Below, piece by piece: positions 29,561-39,213 of a DNA stretch of 64,000 nt. Under the pieces are notes generated by a model. It was not told where the DNA came from and searched no databases. It worked only from the letters and a program-made list of their open reading frames with translations. The DNA comes from Bradyrhizobium sp. CCBAU 51627 (GTDB taxonomy: Bacteria > Pseudomonadota > Alphaproteobacteria > Rhizobiales > Xanthobacteraceae). The translations under genes were made by a program, and so were the position numbers. The DNA is taken from positions 623 through 64,622 of the forward strand of contig NZ_LBJG01000002.1 of assembly GCF_028128765.1 (NCBI RefSeq), written 5' to 3'. Position 1 is the first letter of the stretch. Every line of letters starts with the position of its first letter.

Positions 29561-32500
29561 ATGCGCGTTTTCAGCGTTCCGCTCTCAGTTCCGTTCCTGC
29601 GCACGATCGTCTCGGCTCTGCTCGAGGGACGGCTGGTTGACGGCTTCGAGGCGCGCAAGGAACCGGCGCGGCTGGCGGACACGACGCTCTATCTCCCGAC
29701 GCGGCGCGCCATGCGTGTCGTCCGCGAGATCTTCCTCGACGAGATGAAGGCGGACGCGGTGGTGCTGCCACGCATCGTCGCGCTCGGCGACATCGACGAG
29801 GACGAGCTCGCCTTCGCTGATGAGGCCGAACAGTTTTCCGGTACAACACCGCTCGAGATCCCGCCGCGGCTCGGCGAGCTGGAACGGCGGCTGACGCTGG
29901 CGCAGCTCGTGGCCGCCTGGGCCAAGGGGCCGGTGCTGGCGCCGCTGGTGGTCGGCGGCCCCGCCTCGACGCTGGCGCTGGCCGGCGATCTGGCCCGCCT
30001 GATCGACGACATGGTGACGCGCGGCGTCGACTGGAGCGCACTCGACGGCCTGGTGCCTGACAGCCTCGATCGCTACTGGCAGCACTCGCTCGAATTCCTG
30101 CGCATCGCCCGCATCGCCTGGCCGCAGCATCTGGCGGAGATCAACCGGATCGAGCCGGCGGCGCGGCGCGATCTCCTGATCGCCGCGGAAGCCAGGCGCC
30201 TGACCGCGCATCCCAACGGGCCCGTGATCGCAGCCGGCTCGACCGGCTCGATGCCGGCCACTGCGAAGTTCCTGCATGCGGTCGCCGCGCTGCCGCACGG
30301 CGCCGTGGTGCTGCCGGGTCTCGATACCGATCTCGACGAGGACGCCTGGCGCAGCATCGGCGGCGTGCGCGATTCGCTCGGCAAATTCGCCGAGCATCCG
30401 GTCTCGAACCATCCGCAATATGCCATGCATGCGCTGCTGGATCGCTTCGGCATCAAGCGCAGCGATGTCGAGATCCTCCAGCCGCCGGCGGACGACGGCC
30501 GCGATCTGCTCGCTTCCGAATCGATGCGTCCCTCCGCCAAGACGGAACTCTGGCACGACCGGCTGAAGCAGCCTGACGTCGCAGCGAAGATCGGCCGCGG
30601 CATGACGAATCTCGCCGTGGTCGAAGCTCCCAATCCGGAGATGGAAGCGCTGGCGATCGCCATTGCGATGCGCGAGGCGCGGCATCTCGACAAATCGGCA
30701 GCGCTGGTGACGCCGGATCGCGCACTGGCGCGGCGCGTCATGGCCGCGCTGACCCGATGGGATCTCGTCTTTGACGATTCCGGCGGCGACGCGCTGATGG
30801 AAACCTCCGCCGGCGTGTTTGCCCGGCTCGCAGCGGAGGCGGCGACAAGGGGCCTGGAGCCGCCGACACTGCTGGCGATGGTGAAGCATCCGCTGTGCCG
30901 GCTCGGCCGCGCGCCCGGTGCGTGGAAGGCGGCGATCGAGGACCTCGAGCTCGCCGTGTTGCGCGGCACGCGCCCGCCGGCGGGCACGGGCGGTCTCCTG
31001 CGCGAGTTCAACCGTTTTCGCGAGGAGCTTGGAAAACTGTGGCGTAGCGAAGTCTCTGCGCTCCACGCCGCCGAGCCTCGCGCACGTCTCAAGGCGGAAG
31101 ATCTCGACCGTATCCAGGCGCTGATCGATGCGCTGCAGAAGGCATTGGCGCCGGTCGAGTGTCTGGTGGCATCGAAGCCGTTCGACTTCGCCGAGCTTGC
31201 GCACCGCCATCGCGAGATCATGATCGAGCTGTCGCGCGACGAGCAGGGCATTCCGCTGGCCTTCGAGGAGCGCGAGGGCCTCGCGCTGGCCGGCGCCTTC
31301 GACGATCTGCTGCGCGGCGGCACGACCAGCGGATTGATGGTGACGTTGCCGGATTATGCTGACGTGTTCCAGACCGCCTTCAGCGATCGCGCCGTGCGCC
31401 GACGCGACAGACCCGGCGCACGCCTGCAGATCTACGGCCCACTGGAATCGCGCCTGATGCAGGCCGACCGCATCATCATCGGCGGACTGATCGAGGGCGT
31501 CTGGCCGCCGGCGCCGCGCATCGATCCCTGGCTGAGCCGGCCGATGCGGCACGAACTCGGCCTCGACCTGCCGGAGCGGCGCATCGGCCTCTCCGCGCAT
31601 GACTTTGCTCAGCTGCTCGGCGGCGATGAGGTGATTCTCACTCATTCCGCCAAGGCCGGCGGCGCGCCGGCGGTAGCCTCGCGCTTCCTGCACCGGCTGG
31701 AGGCGGTCGCGGGCGTTGAGCTCTGGAAGGCGGCTGTCCGCGCCGGCGAAAAGTACGTGCAGTTTGCGGGCGCGCTGGATCAGCCCAATACGGTCGAGCC
31801 GATCAAGCAGCCCGAGCCGCGGCCGCCGCGCGCGACGCGGCCGCTGAAGATGTCGGTCACCGCGATCGAGGACTGGCTGCGCGATCCCTACACGATCTAT
31901 GCAAAATATATCTTGCGCCTGGATGCGCTCGATCCCGTCGACATGCCGCTCTCGGCCGCCGATCGCGGCTCAGCCATTCACGATGCGATCGGCGAATTCA
32001 CCGAAAGCTGTGCGGCGCGTCTGCCCGACGATCCCGCGCGCGTGCTGCGGGCGATCGGCGAGAAGCATTTTGCGGCGCTGATGGAGCGCCCCGAGGCGCG
32101 CGCGCTGTGGTGGCCGCGCTTCCAGCGCATTGCGCACTGGTTCGGCGAATGGGAGACGGCGCGGCGCGATGCGATCGAAGCAATCGCGGCGGAGACGCGC
32201 GGCCAGATCTCGATCACGCTCGACAACAATCGCAGCTTCCAACTCTCCGCCCGCGCCGATCGCATCGAGCGGCGCAAGGGCGGCAGCTACGCCATCCTCG
32301 ACTACAAGACCGGGCAGCCGCCGACCGGCAAACAGGTCCGCATGGGCCTGTCGCCCCAGCTCACGCTGGAAGCGGCGATCCTGCGTGAGGGAGGTTTTCC
32401 TGACATCGACGCCGGCGCGTCCGTGAGCCAGCTTGTCTATGTCCGCCTGAGCGGCAACAATCCGCCGGGCGAGGAGCGCATTCTCGAGCTCAAATACAAG

Positions 32501-32707
32501 CCGGGCGACGAACCGCAGCCGCCGGATACGGCTGCCGCGGAGGCGCGCGCCAAGCTGGAGGCGCTGATCCGAGCCTTCGAGGACGAAAGTCAGCCCTATA
32601 CCTCGCTGAACCTGCCGATGTGGGCGAACCGCTACGGCGCCTATGACGATCTCGCCCGGATCAAGGAATGGTCGGCAGCCGGCGGATTGGGGATCGAGGA
32701 ATGGTAA
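29561..32707 (+). CDS. addB: double-strand break repair subunit AddB
   Basis: Nuclease/helicase-like subunit of the AddAB recombination complex, 1048 residues of the alphaproteobacterial type. The N-terminus resembles an inactive helicase. The C-terminal RecB-like nuclease has the D-Y-K motif at Asp914-Lys916 (I-L-D-Y-K-T-G) and a preceding I-E-D-W-L-R-D-P-Y element. No Cys cluster for the Fe-S site of Gram-positive AddB is seen around the nuclease. Its last seven bases overlap the addA ATG, so the two are translated together. Confidence 0.94.
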   Translation: MRVFSVPLSVPFLRTIVSALLEGRLVDGFEARKEPARLADTTLYLPTRRAMRVVREIFLDEMKADAVVLPRIVALGDIDEDELAFADEAEQFSGTTPLEIPPRLGELERRLTLAQLVAAWAKGPVLAPLVVGGPASTLALAGDLARLIDDMVTRGVDWSALDGLVPDSLDRYWQHSLEFLRIARIAWPQHLAEINRIEPAARRDLLIAAEARRLTAHPNGPVIAAGSTGSMPATAKFLHAVAALPHGAVVLPGLDTDLDEDAWRSIGGVRDSLGKFAEHPVSNHPQYAMHALLDRFGIKRSDVEILQPPADDGRDLLASESMRPSAKTELWHDRLKQPDVAAKIGRGMTNLAVVEAPNPEMEALAIAIAMREARHLDKSAALVTPDRALARRVMAALTRWDLVFDDSGGDALMETSAGVFARLAAEAATRGLEPPTLLAMVKHPLCRLGRAPGAWKAAIEDLELAVLRGTRPPAGTGGLLREFNRFREELGKLWRSEVSALHAAEPRARLKAEDLDRIQALIDALQKALAPVECLVASKPFDFAELAHRHREIMIELSRDEQGIPLAFEEREGLALAGAFDDLLRGGTTSGLMVTLPDYADVFQTAFSDRAVRRRDRPGARLQIYGPLESRLMQADRIIIGGLIEGVWPPAPRIDPWLSRPMRHELGLDLPERRIGLSAHDFAQLLGGDEVILTHSAKAGGAPAVASRFLHRLEAVAGVELWKAAVRAGEKYVQFAGALDQPNTVEPIKQPEPRPPRATRPLKMSVTAIEDWLRDPYTIYAKYILRLDALDPVDMPLSAADRGSAIHDAIGEFTESCAARLPDDPARVLRAIGEKHFAALMERPEARALWWPRFQRIAHWFGEWETARRDAIEAIAAETRGQISITLDNNRSFQLSARADRIERRKGGSYAILDYKTGQPPTGKQVRMGLSPQLTLEAAILREGGFPDIDAGASVSQLVYVRLSGNNPPGEERILELKYKPGDEPQPPDTAAAEARAKLEALIRAFEDESQPYTSLNLPMWANRYGAYDDLARIKEWSAAGGLGIEEW

Positions 32708-35700
32708 GGGCCCCGCGTCCCATCCCGGATGAAGTGCGCGCGCGGCAGGCGCGCGCGTCCGATCCGACCGCGTCGGCCTTCGTCTCGGCCAATGCCGGCT
32801 CGGGCAAGACGCACGTGCTGGTGCAGCGCGTGATCCGCCTGCTGTTATCGGGCGTGCCGCCGGAAAAGATCCTCTGCATCACCTTCACCAAGGCTGCTGC
32901 CGCGAATATGGCCGAGCGCGTGTTCACGACACTTGGCCATTGGGTCACGCTTGACGATACCGGGCTCGACGCCGCGATCCGCGCCGTCGGCATCCCCCAC
33001 CCGAGCGCGAAATTGCGCCGCGAAGCACGAAAACTATTCGCCTGCGCGCTGGAGACGCCGGGCGGATTGAAGGTGCAGACCATTCATGCGCTCTGCACCC
33101 GCCTGCTCCAGCAATTTCCGTTCGAGGCCAACGTGCCCGCGCGCTTTTCCGTCATGGACGATCGCGACCAGGCCGACATGATGGAGCGCGCCAATCTGAA
33201 GGTGCTGCTGGAGGCCGCGCGTGATCCGGAGAGCGTCACCGGCCGCGCGCTGCTGACCGCAATGGCGAGCGCCGCCGACGTCACCTTCAAGGAGGTCGTG
33301 CGCGAGGCCTGCCTGAGCCGGGACCATTTCATGGCCTGGACCGACGAGGCCGGCAATCCCGGCGCGGCGACCGCACAGATGGCGGCCGTGCTGGGCGTCG
33401 ATCCGAGCGACCGCATCGAGGATGTCGAGACGGAGATTCTCGATGGACCATACTTGCCGCGCTCGCGCTGGGACGACATTGCCTTCGCGCTGGAGGACGG
33501 CAGCAAATCCGACAACGACCAGGCGAGTCGTCTTCGCGAAGCAAAGGCTTTCTCCGGCGCCGCGCAGGTCGATGCCTATCTCTGCGTCTTCCTCACGGAT
33601 GAAAAGCTGCCGCGCAAGGCGGTACTGACCAAGAAGTTTGGGGAGCACAATCCGTCCGTCGCGCGCCTGTTCGAGAACGAAGCATCTCGTCTCTGTGGAT
33701 TGGTCGAGAAACGCCGCGCTGTGACCCTGCGCGACCGCACCGCGGCCTTGCTGCATATCGCGACGGCCGCCGCTGCGAACTACCGCCGCGAGAAACTGGA
33801 GCGCGGCCTGCTCGACTACGACGACCTCATCGACAAGACGCTGGCGATGCTCGATCGCATCGCCTCGGGCTGGGTGCATTACAAGCTTGACCGCGGCGTC
33901 GATCACGTCCTGATCGACGAGGCCCAGGATACCAGCCCCAGGCAATGGGACATCGTCGCGCACATCATCTCGGAATTCACCGCCGGCGAAGGCGCGCGCC
34001 AGGGGCTGAACCGCACGGTGTTCGCCGTCGGCGACGAGAAGCAGTCGATCTTCTCGTTCCAGGGCGCAGCTCCCCATGAATTCGACGCGCGCCGGCGCGA
34101 GCTGCATCGCAAGTTCACCGCGGCCGGACTGAAGTTCGATCCGGTCGCGTTCACCTATTCGTTCCGCTCGGGCGCGACGATCCTGCATTCGGTCGATCAC
34201 GTCTTTCGCGATCCCGCGATCTACAAGAGCATCCATGCGGTCGAGATCGGCCATCCCCTGCACAATGCGCTCGCCGATGCCGGTCCCAGCGTGATCGAGC
34301 TGTGGGATCTTGCGGAGGCCGACGACCGGCAGGAGATCGAGGGCTGGCGCGCGCCGTTCGACGGCGTCGCCGTCACCAGCCCCGAGGTCAAGCTCGCCCG
34401 CCGCATCCAGGCCGAGATCAAGCGGCTGGTCGAGAGCGGTGCGCTGACGGGCCATGAAGGCGAGCGGCGGCCGCTGCGCTATGGCGACATGCTGATCCTG
34501 GTGCGCCGGCGCGGCAATGCGTTCGACGCGGTGATCCAGGCGCTGAAGCACGCCAACATCCCGGTCGCCGGCGCCGACCGCCTCAAGCTCACCGAGCACA
34601 TCGCGATCATCGATCTGATGAACCTTGCGGATGCGCTGCTGCTGCCGCAGGACGACCTCGCGCTGGCCGTGGCGCTGAAGAGCCCCCTGTTCGGGCTCGA
34701 CGACGACGATCTGTTCCAGCTTGCCCATGCCCGCAAGAGCTCGCTGCGCCGCGCGCTCGGCGAGCATGCGGCGGACAGCGAGAAATTCGCGGCCGTGCTG
34801 GGGCGGCTTGAAGCGTGCGAAACGCGCGCGCGCGAGGAGACGCCGTTCGCGTTCTACGCTTGGCTGCTCGGCGGAGACGACGGCCGTGCGCGCATCCTGC
34901 GCCGGCTCGGCCACGAGGCCAATGACGCGCTCGACGAATTCCTGGAGCTGGCGCTGAACTACGAGCGTAAGGCGCCGGCCTCGTTGCAAGGTTTCATGGC
35001 CTGGCTGCGCTCGGCCGACACCGAGGTGAAGCGCGACATGGAGATCACGCGCGACGAGGTGCGGGTGATGACGGTGCACGGTGCCAAGGGTCTCGAGGCC
35101 TCGGTCGTGTTCATGGTCGACACCACCTCGTCGCCCGCTGACTCCCAGCGGGTCCGACTGATCAATGTGCCGCGCGGTAACGGCGGCGAGGTCGTGGTCT
35201 GGGCCGGCCGCAAGGCCGATGATCCCAAGCCGGTCGCCGAGGCGCGCAAGGCGATGCTGGAGGAGACCGAGGACGAATATCGCCGCCTGCTCTACGTCGC
35301 GATGACGCGCGCCGCCGACCGGCTGATCGTCGGCGGCTGCATGCCCGGCAATATGAGGACGGTCCGCAAGCTGAGCTGGTACGACCTCATCGACACCGGG
35401 CTGTCAGGCTCGGGCCTGGCCAAGGAGACGATCGAAACGCCGCTCGGCAAGGTGACGCGATTCGCCCGCCCCGAGGACGTTGTTGCGCTCGGCATGCCCA
35501 CAACCGCGGTGGAGCATTCGGTCACGCTGCCGGACTGGCTGCGGACGCGCGCACCACGCGAAATGATCGAGGACGATCCGGTGCGCCCGTCTGGCCAGGC
35601 GGCGGAGGAAGGCCGCGCAGTCCGATCGGGCGAATCAGTGCAGTCGCGCGCGCTGGCGCTCCAGCGCGGCACGCTGGTGCACCGTCTGCTGCAGTCGCTG

Positions 35701-36210
35701 CCCGACATCGCCACCGAGCGGCGGCGCGAGGCCGCGCTCGGCTTCATGGCGCGCAATGCGCCGGACTGGTCCGAAACTGACCGCGTTGCGCTCGCCGACA
35801 AGGTGCTCGCCCTGATCACCGAGCCGCGCTTTTCGGCCGTGTTTGGCGCCGACAGCCGGGCCGAGGTCGCCATTGTCGGCAAGCTCGACCGGCCCGGGCG
35901 ACCGCCGGCGCTGGTGTCAGGCCAGATCGACCGGCTGGTCGTTGGTCCGGAGGAAGTCTTGATCGTCGATTTCAAGACCAACCAGGCCGCACCCAGGAGT
36001 GCGGCGGAGGCGCCCGCCGCCTACGTCCGACAACTCGCGCTGTACCGGGCGGTGCTGGCACGGCTTTATCCCCAAAAGCCCATCCGCGCCGTCCTGCTCT
36101 GGACCGAGGTCCTTGAATATATGGAGATTTCAGCCCCCGCGCTGGACGCGGCGCTGGCATCCGTTCATCTCGGTGTGAGCGTCCTTGACCCGGCAAGGGG
36201 CCGTTCATAG
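32701..36210 (+). CDS. addA: double-strand break repair helicase-nuclease AddA
   Basis: UvrD-family helicase plus nuclease, 1169 residues from the ATG overlapping the addB stop. Walker A is A-N-A-G-S-G-K-T (30-37), Walker B L-I-D-E-A-Q-D (Asp406-Glu407), motif III G-D-E-K-Q-S-I-F-S-F-Q-G-A and the late helicase motif V-M-T-V-H-G-A-K-G-L-E. The C-terminal nuclease carries D-F-K at Asp1090-Lys1092. With AddB it resects DNA ends for RecA loading, as RecBCD does in enterics. The frame is open for 11 codons upstream. Confidence 0.96.
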   Translation: MVRAPRPIPDEVRARQARASDPTASAFVSANAGSGKTHVLVQRVIRLLLSGVPPEKILCITFTKAAAANMAERVFTTLGHWVTLDDTGLDAAIRAVGIPHPSAKLRREARKLFACALETPGGLKVQTIHALCTRLLQQFPFEANVPARFSVMDDRDQADMMERANLKVLLEAARDPESVTGRALLTAMASAADVTFKEVVREACLSRDHFMAWTDEAGNPGAATAQMAAVLGVDPSDRIEDVETEILDGPYLPRSRWDDIAFALEDGSKSDNDQASRLREAKAFSGAAQVDAYLCVFLTDEKLPRKAVLTKKFGEHNPSVARLFENEASRLCGLVEKRRAVTLRDRTAALLHIATAAAANYRREKLERGLLDYDDLIDKTLAMLDRIASGWVHYKLDRGVDHVLIDEAQDTSPRQWDIVAHIISEFTAGEGARQGLNRTVFAVGDEKQSIFSFQGAAPHEFDARRRELHRKFTAAGLKFDPVAFTYSFRSGATILHSVDHVFRDPAIYKSIHAVEIGHPLHNALADAGPSVIELWDLAEADDRQEIEGWRAPFDGVAVTSPEVKLARRIQAEIKRLVESGALTGHEGERRPLRYGDMLILVRRRGNAFDAVIQALKHANIPVAGADRLKLTEHIAIIDLMNLADALLLPQDDLALAVALKSPLFGLDDDDLFQLAHARKSSLRRALGEHAADSEKFAAVLGRLEACETRAREETPFAFYAWLLGGDDGRARILRRLGHEANDALDEFLELALNYERKAPASLQGFMAWLRSADTEVKRDMEITRDEVRVMTVHGAKGLEASVVFMVDTTSSPADSQRVRLINVPRGNGGEVVVWAGRKADDPKPVAEARKAMLEETEDEYRRLLYVAMTRAADRLIVGGCMPGNMRTVRKLSWYDLIDTGLSGSGLAKETIETPLGKVTRFARPEDVVALGMPTTAVEHSVTLPDWLRTRAPREMIEDDPVRPSGQAAEEGRAVRSGESVQSRALALQRGTLVHRLLQSLPDIATERRREAALGFMARNAPDWSETDRVALADKVLALITEPRFSAVFGADSRAEVAIVGKLDRPGRPPALVSGQIDRLVVGPEEVLIVDFKTNQAAPRSAAEAPAAYVRQLALYRAVLARLYPQKPIRAVLLWTEVLEYMEISAPALDAALASVHLGVSVLDPARGRS

Positions 36211-36279
36211 GTTGACGCCATGATCCCCGGCGCGATTCCAGGTCGCGCCGATTCTCTTTCAACCGAGTGAGGTACTCCC

Positions 36280-36600
36280 ATGGCCGTTGGCAAGGTTTCC
36301 GACAGCGATTTCGAAGCCGAAGTGCTCAAGGCGAACGGCCCCGTGGTCGTCGATTTCTGGGCCGAGTGGTGCGGCCCCTGCCGCATGATCGCGCCCGCCC
36401 TCGACGAGATCGCCGGCGCGATGGGCGACAAGGTCAAGATCGTGAAGCTCAACGTCGACGAGAGCCCGAAGACGGCGTCGAAATACGGCGTGATGTCGAT
36501 CCCGACCCTGATGATCTTCAAGGGTGGCGAGATGGCCTCCCGCCAGGTCGGCGCCGCCCCGAAGGCGAAGCTGCAGCAGTGGATCACCTCTGCGGTCTGA
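36280..36600 (+). CDS. trxA: thioredoxin TrxA
   Basis: Classical 106-residue thioredoxin, general disulfide reductant of the cytoplasm. Active site W-C-G-P-C at residues 30-34, conserved cis-Pro in S-I-P-T-L and buried Asp in V-V-D-F-W. It lies 69 bp after addA in the order usual for alphaproteobacteria, and a terminator follows. Confidence 0.97.
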   Translation: MAVGKVSDSDFEAEVLKANGPVVVDFWAEWCGPCRMIAPALDEIAGAMGDKVKIVKLNVDESPKTASKYGVMSIPTLMIFKGGEMASRQVGAAPKAKLQQWITSAV

Positions 36601-36627
36601 TCCACCGCGCCACAAATTATTTTCGAC

Positions 36628-36655
36628 AACGGCCGGCGAAATGCCGGCCGTTTGC
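36628..36655 (+). terminator. rho-independent terminator after trxA
   Basis: Ten-bp stem AACGGCCGGC / GCCGGCCGTT with loop GAAAT and a following T run, 27 bases after the trxA stop. It ends the addB-addA-trxA transcript. Confidence 0.8.
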
Positions 36656-36693
36656 GTTGACGGGACGTGTCCTGCGTATGATGAGTCCCGCCC

Positions 36694-37752
36694 TTGCCGG
36701 TCCCTCCCACAAAACGCGCGCGAAAAACGGCTTCGCTGGTTGCGATGGAGGCGAAGTCGGTCGATGCGATCCCGCGCGGCAAGGAGTGGCAGTACGAGCC
36801 GAAATGGGATGGCTTTCGCTGCCTGCTCTCGCGCGAGCGCGACCACGTCGATCTCCGCTCGAAATCCGGCGAGGACCTCGCGCGCTATTTTCCTGAAATC
36901 GTCGCCGCTGCGCTGAAATTGAGGGCGGACCGGTTCATGCTCGACGGCGAGCTCGTCGTGCCGCAAGCCAAGGGCTTCTCCTTCGACGCACTGCTGCAGC
37001 GGATTCATCCCGCCGCAAGCCGTGTGAAGAAGCTCTCGCAGGAAACGCCGGCGCTCTATCTCGTCTTCGATCTGCTTGCGACCGCCAAGCAGAATGAGCT
37101 TGCCGAAGCGCCGCTCGCCGAGCGTCGGCCGACGCTGGAAGCCTTTGCGAAAGCCAATCTGAAGGGCAGTCTCTTTCGCCTCTCACCCGCGACGACGAGC
37201 TTCGCCACCGCCCAAAAATGGCTGGCACAATCCGGTGGCGGTTCGGACGGCGTGATCGCCAAGCGCATCGACCTGCCCTATCAGGCGGGAAATCGCGACG
37301 GCATGCAGAAGATCAAGAAATTTCGCAGTGCCGATTGCGTGGTCGGAGGCTTCCGCTATGCGACCAACCAGATCGCGGGTCGGAAAGTCGTGGGCTCGCT
37401 GCTGCTCGGGCTCTATGACAACAAGGGGACTCTGCACCATGTCGGCTTCACCTCGGCGATCAAGGCTGCTGAGAAGCCTGCCCTGACCGACCGGCTCGAG
37501 GCGCTGACCGGCGAGCCCGGCTTCACCGGCAACGCGCCGGGCGGGCCGAGCCGCTGGTCCACGGAACGCTCGGCAAAGTGGTGCCCGCTCAAGCCGAAGC
37601 TCGTCATCGAGGTCTGTTACGACCATTTCAGCGGCGAGCGCTTTCGCCACGGCACCTCGATCCTGCGCTGGCGCCCGGACAAGGCGCCGCGGCAGTGCAC
37701 GTGCGAGCAATTGAAGCAGAAGGTGGCGGACCCGATGAAGATGTTGAAGTGA
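36694..37752 (+). CDS. ATP-dependent DNA ligase (LigC/LigD ligase-domain type)
   Basis: 352 residues. Nucleotidyltransferase core with the lysyl-AMP motif E-P-K-W-D-G-F-R (Lys37), motif L-D-G-E-L-V, V-F-D-L-L, S-D-G-V-I-A-K-R and a C-terminal OB fold ending in R-W-R-P-D-K-A-P. It is related to the ligase domain of LigD and to LigC, used in non-homologous end joining or repair. Start taken as TTG, since stops lie just upstream in frame and the family L-P-V-x-P-P N-terminus begins here. ATG at 36745 would leave only 19 residues before Lys. No ku gene or polymerase domain is adjacent. Confidence 0.85.
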   Translation: MPVPPTKRARKTASLVAMEAKSVDAIPRGKEWQYEPKWDGFRCLLSRERDHVDLRSKSGEDLARYFPEIVAAALKLRADRFMLDGELVVPQAKGFSFDALLQRIHPAASRVKKLSQETPALYLVFDLLATAKQNELAEAPLAERRPTLEAFAKANLKGSLFRLSPATTSFATAQKWLAQSGGGSDGVIAKRIDLPYQAGNRDGMQKIKKFRSADCVVGGFRYATNQIAGRKVVGSLLLGLYDNKGTLHHVGFTSAIKAAEKPALTDRLEALTGEPGFTGNAPGGPSRWSTERSAKWCPLKPKLVIEVCYDHFSGERFRHGTSILRWRPDKAPRQCTCEQLKQKVADPMKMLK

Positions 37753-37757
37753 TATTC

Positions 37758-37830
37758 GGGTTCGTTCCCGGACGCAGCCCCGCGTGAACGATGCGTTGCT
37801 GAGCCGGGGTCCATCTATGCGGCTCCTGGA
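37758..37830. repeat. fragment of GTCCCGGACGCG-family repeat
   Basis: TTCCCGGACGCAGCCCCGCG and following GCTGAGCCGGGGTCCATC are degenerate copies of segments within the repeats at 15326 and 29324. It lies between the convergent ligase and folC genes. Confidence 0.4.
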
Positions 37831-37869
37831 TCCGGCTCTGCGGAACAGCGTTACACGGGACAGGAGAGA

Positions 37870-39213
37870 TTATGCAGGAGGCGTGCCGTTGAGCCCGAGC
37901 ACGTGGCCGGCGAGATAGAGCGAACCGGTGATGAGAATCCGCGGCGGCACCTCGTAGGCGAGCCGCGACAGCGCCCGCAGCGCGGCCTCGATGCCGGGCG
38001 CGATCTCGACGCGCATGCCGAGGCTGCGCGCCGCGTCGGCAAGACGATCGATCGGCATCGCATTCTCGGTGTCGGGTATAGGCACCGCGATAATGTGACG
38101 GGTGAGGCCGGCGAAATTGGCGAGGAACGCCTGCGCATCCTTGTTGGCCATCATGCCTGCGATGACGACCAGAGGCCGCGAGACACGCTCTTCGAGATCG
38201 CCGAGCGCGGCGGCGGCGACGCGGCCGCCTTCGGCATTGTGCCCGCCGTCGAGCCAGATTTCCGAACCCTGCGGCCCCCAGGAGAGCAACTCGCCCGAGG
38301 TGATGCGCTGCATCCGTGCCGGCCATTCGGCGCCGACGATACCGGCCTCGAATGCCGCGTGGTTGACTTTGAACGTGGGTATCGCGCGCAGCGTCGCGAT
38401 CGCAAGGCCTGCATTGTCGAACTGATGGCGGCCGAACAGGCGCGGCGCCGCCAGATCCATCAGGCCCCGGTCGTCGGAATAGACCAGGCGCCCGTGCTCG
38501 ACATTGACGTGCCAGCTTTCGTTCGCGGCAAACAGCGGCGCCCGCATGCGCTTGGCCTGCGCCTCGATCACCGCCATCGCGTCCGGCGACTGCTCGGCCG
38601 AGATCACGGCCACGCCCGGCTTGATGATCGCAGCCTTCTCGGCAGCGATGGATGCCAGGGTCGCCCCTAGAAAATCCATGTGGTCCATGCTGACGGGCGT
38701 GATCACGCAGGCCGCCGGCGCGTCGACCACGTTGGTCGAATCGAGCCGGCCGCCGAGGCCGACCTCAAGCAGCACCGCATCGGCGGGGTTCTGCGCGAAC
38801 AGAAGGATCGCGGCGGCCGTCTTCAGCTCGAACACGGTCGCGGGCTCGCCGGCATTGACGCGTTCGACCTCTTCCAGCGCAGCACACAATTCGTCGTCGG
38901 AAACGAGCACACCGCCGCCGAGACGGCCCAGGCGAAAACATTCGTTGATGCGGACGAGATAGGGCGAGGTGTAGGCGTGGACGCGCAGGCCCGCTGCCTC
39001 CAGGGTGGCGCGCAGATATGCCACCGTCGAGCCCTTGCCGTTGGTGCCGGCGACATGGATCACGGGCGGCAGCTTGCGTTCGGGGTGGCCGAGCCGCTCG
39101 AGCAGGCGGTGCATCCGCTCGAGACCGAGATCGATACGCTTCTGGTGCAGGGCCGACAGCCGCCCGATCACTGCATCGAGTGGCGACTTTGTGCTGTCAG
39201 GAGAGGCGTTCAC
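37870..39213 (-). CDS. folC: dihydrofolate/folylpolyglutamate synthase FolC
   Basis: Mur-ligase fold enzyme of 447 residues adding Glu to dihydropteroate or folate. ATP loop [11 protein letters not shown] (53-63), metal-binding [15 protein letters not shown] and S-M-D-H-M-D-F-L-G typical of FolC. The second domain contains D-G-G-H-N-A-E-G-G. Start is GTG, overlapping the accD stop (GTGA). Last gene of the trpF-trpB-trpA-accD-folC run. Confidence 0.95.
   Translation of the reverse strand: MNASPDSTKSPLDAVIGRLSALHQKRIDLGLERMHRLLERLGHPERKLPPVIHVAGTNGKGSTVAYLRATLEAAGLRVHAYTSPYLVRINECFRLGRLGGGVLVSDDELCAALEEVERVNAGEPATVFELKTAAAILLFAQNPADAVLLEVGLGGRLDSTNVVDAPAACVITPVSMDHMDFLGATLASIAAEKAAIIKPGVAVISAEQSPDAMAVIEAQAKRMRAPLFAANESWHVNVEHGRLVYSDDRGLMDLAAPRLFGRHQFDNAGLAIATLRAIPTFKVNHAAFEAGIVGAEWPARMQRITSGELLSWGPQGSEIWLDGGHNAEGGRVAAAALGDLEERVSRPLVVIAGMMANKDAQAFLANFAGLTRHIIAVPIPDTENAMPIDRLADAARSLGMRVEIAPGIEAALRALSRLAYEVPPRILITGSLYLAGHVLGLNGTPPA

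Noticed and set aside
29585..31693. 702-codon open frame opposite addB
   Set aside because: High-GC antisense shadow: composition is rich in Arg, His and Gln and addB is a clear family match on the other strand.
33034..35079. 681-codon open frame opposite addA
   Set aside because: Antisense shadow of addA, low-complexity composition, no domain seen.
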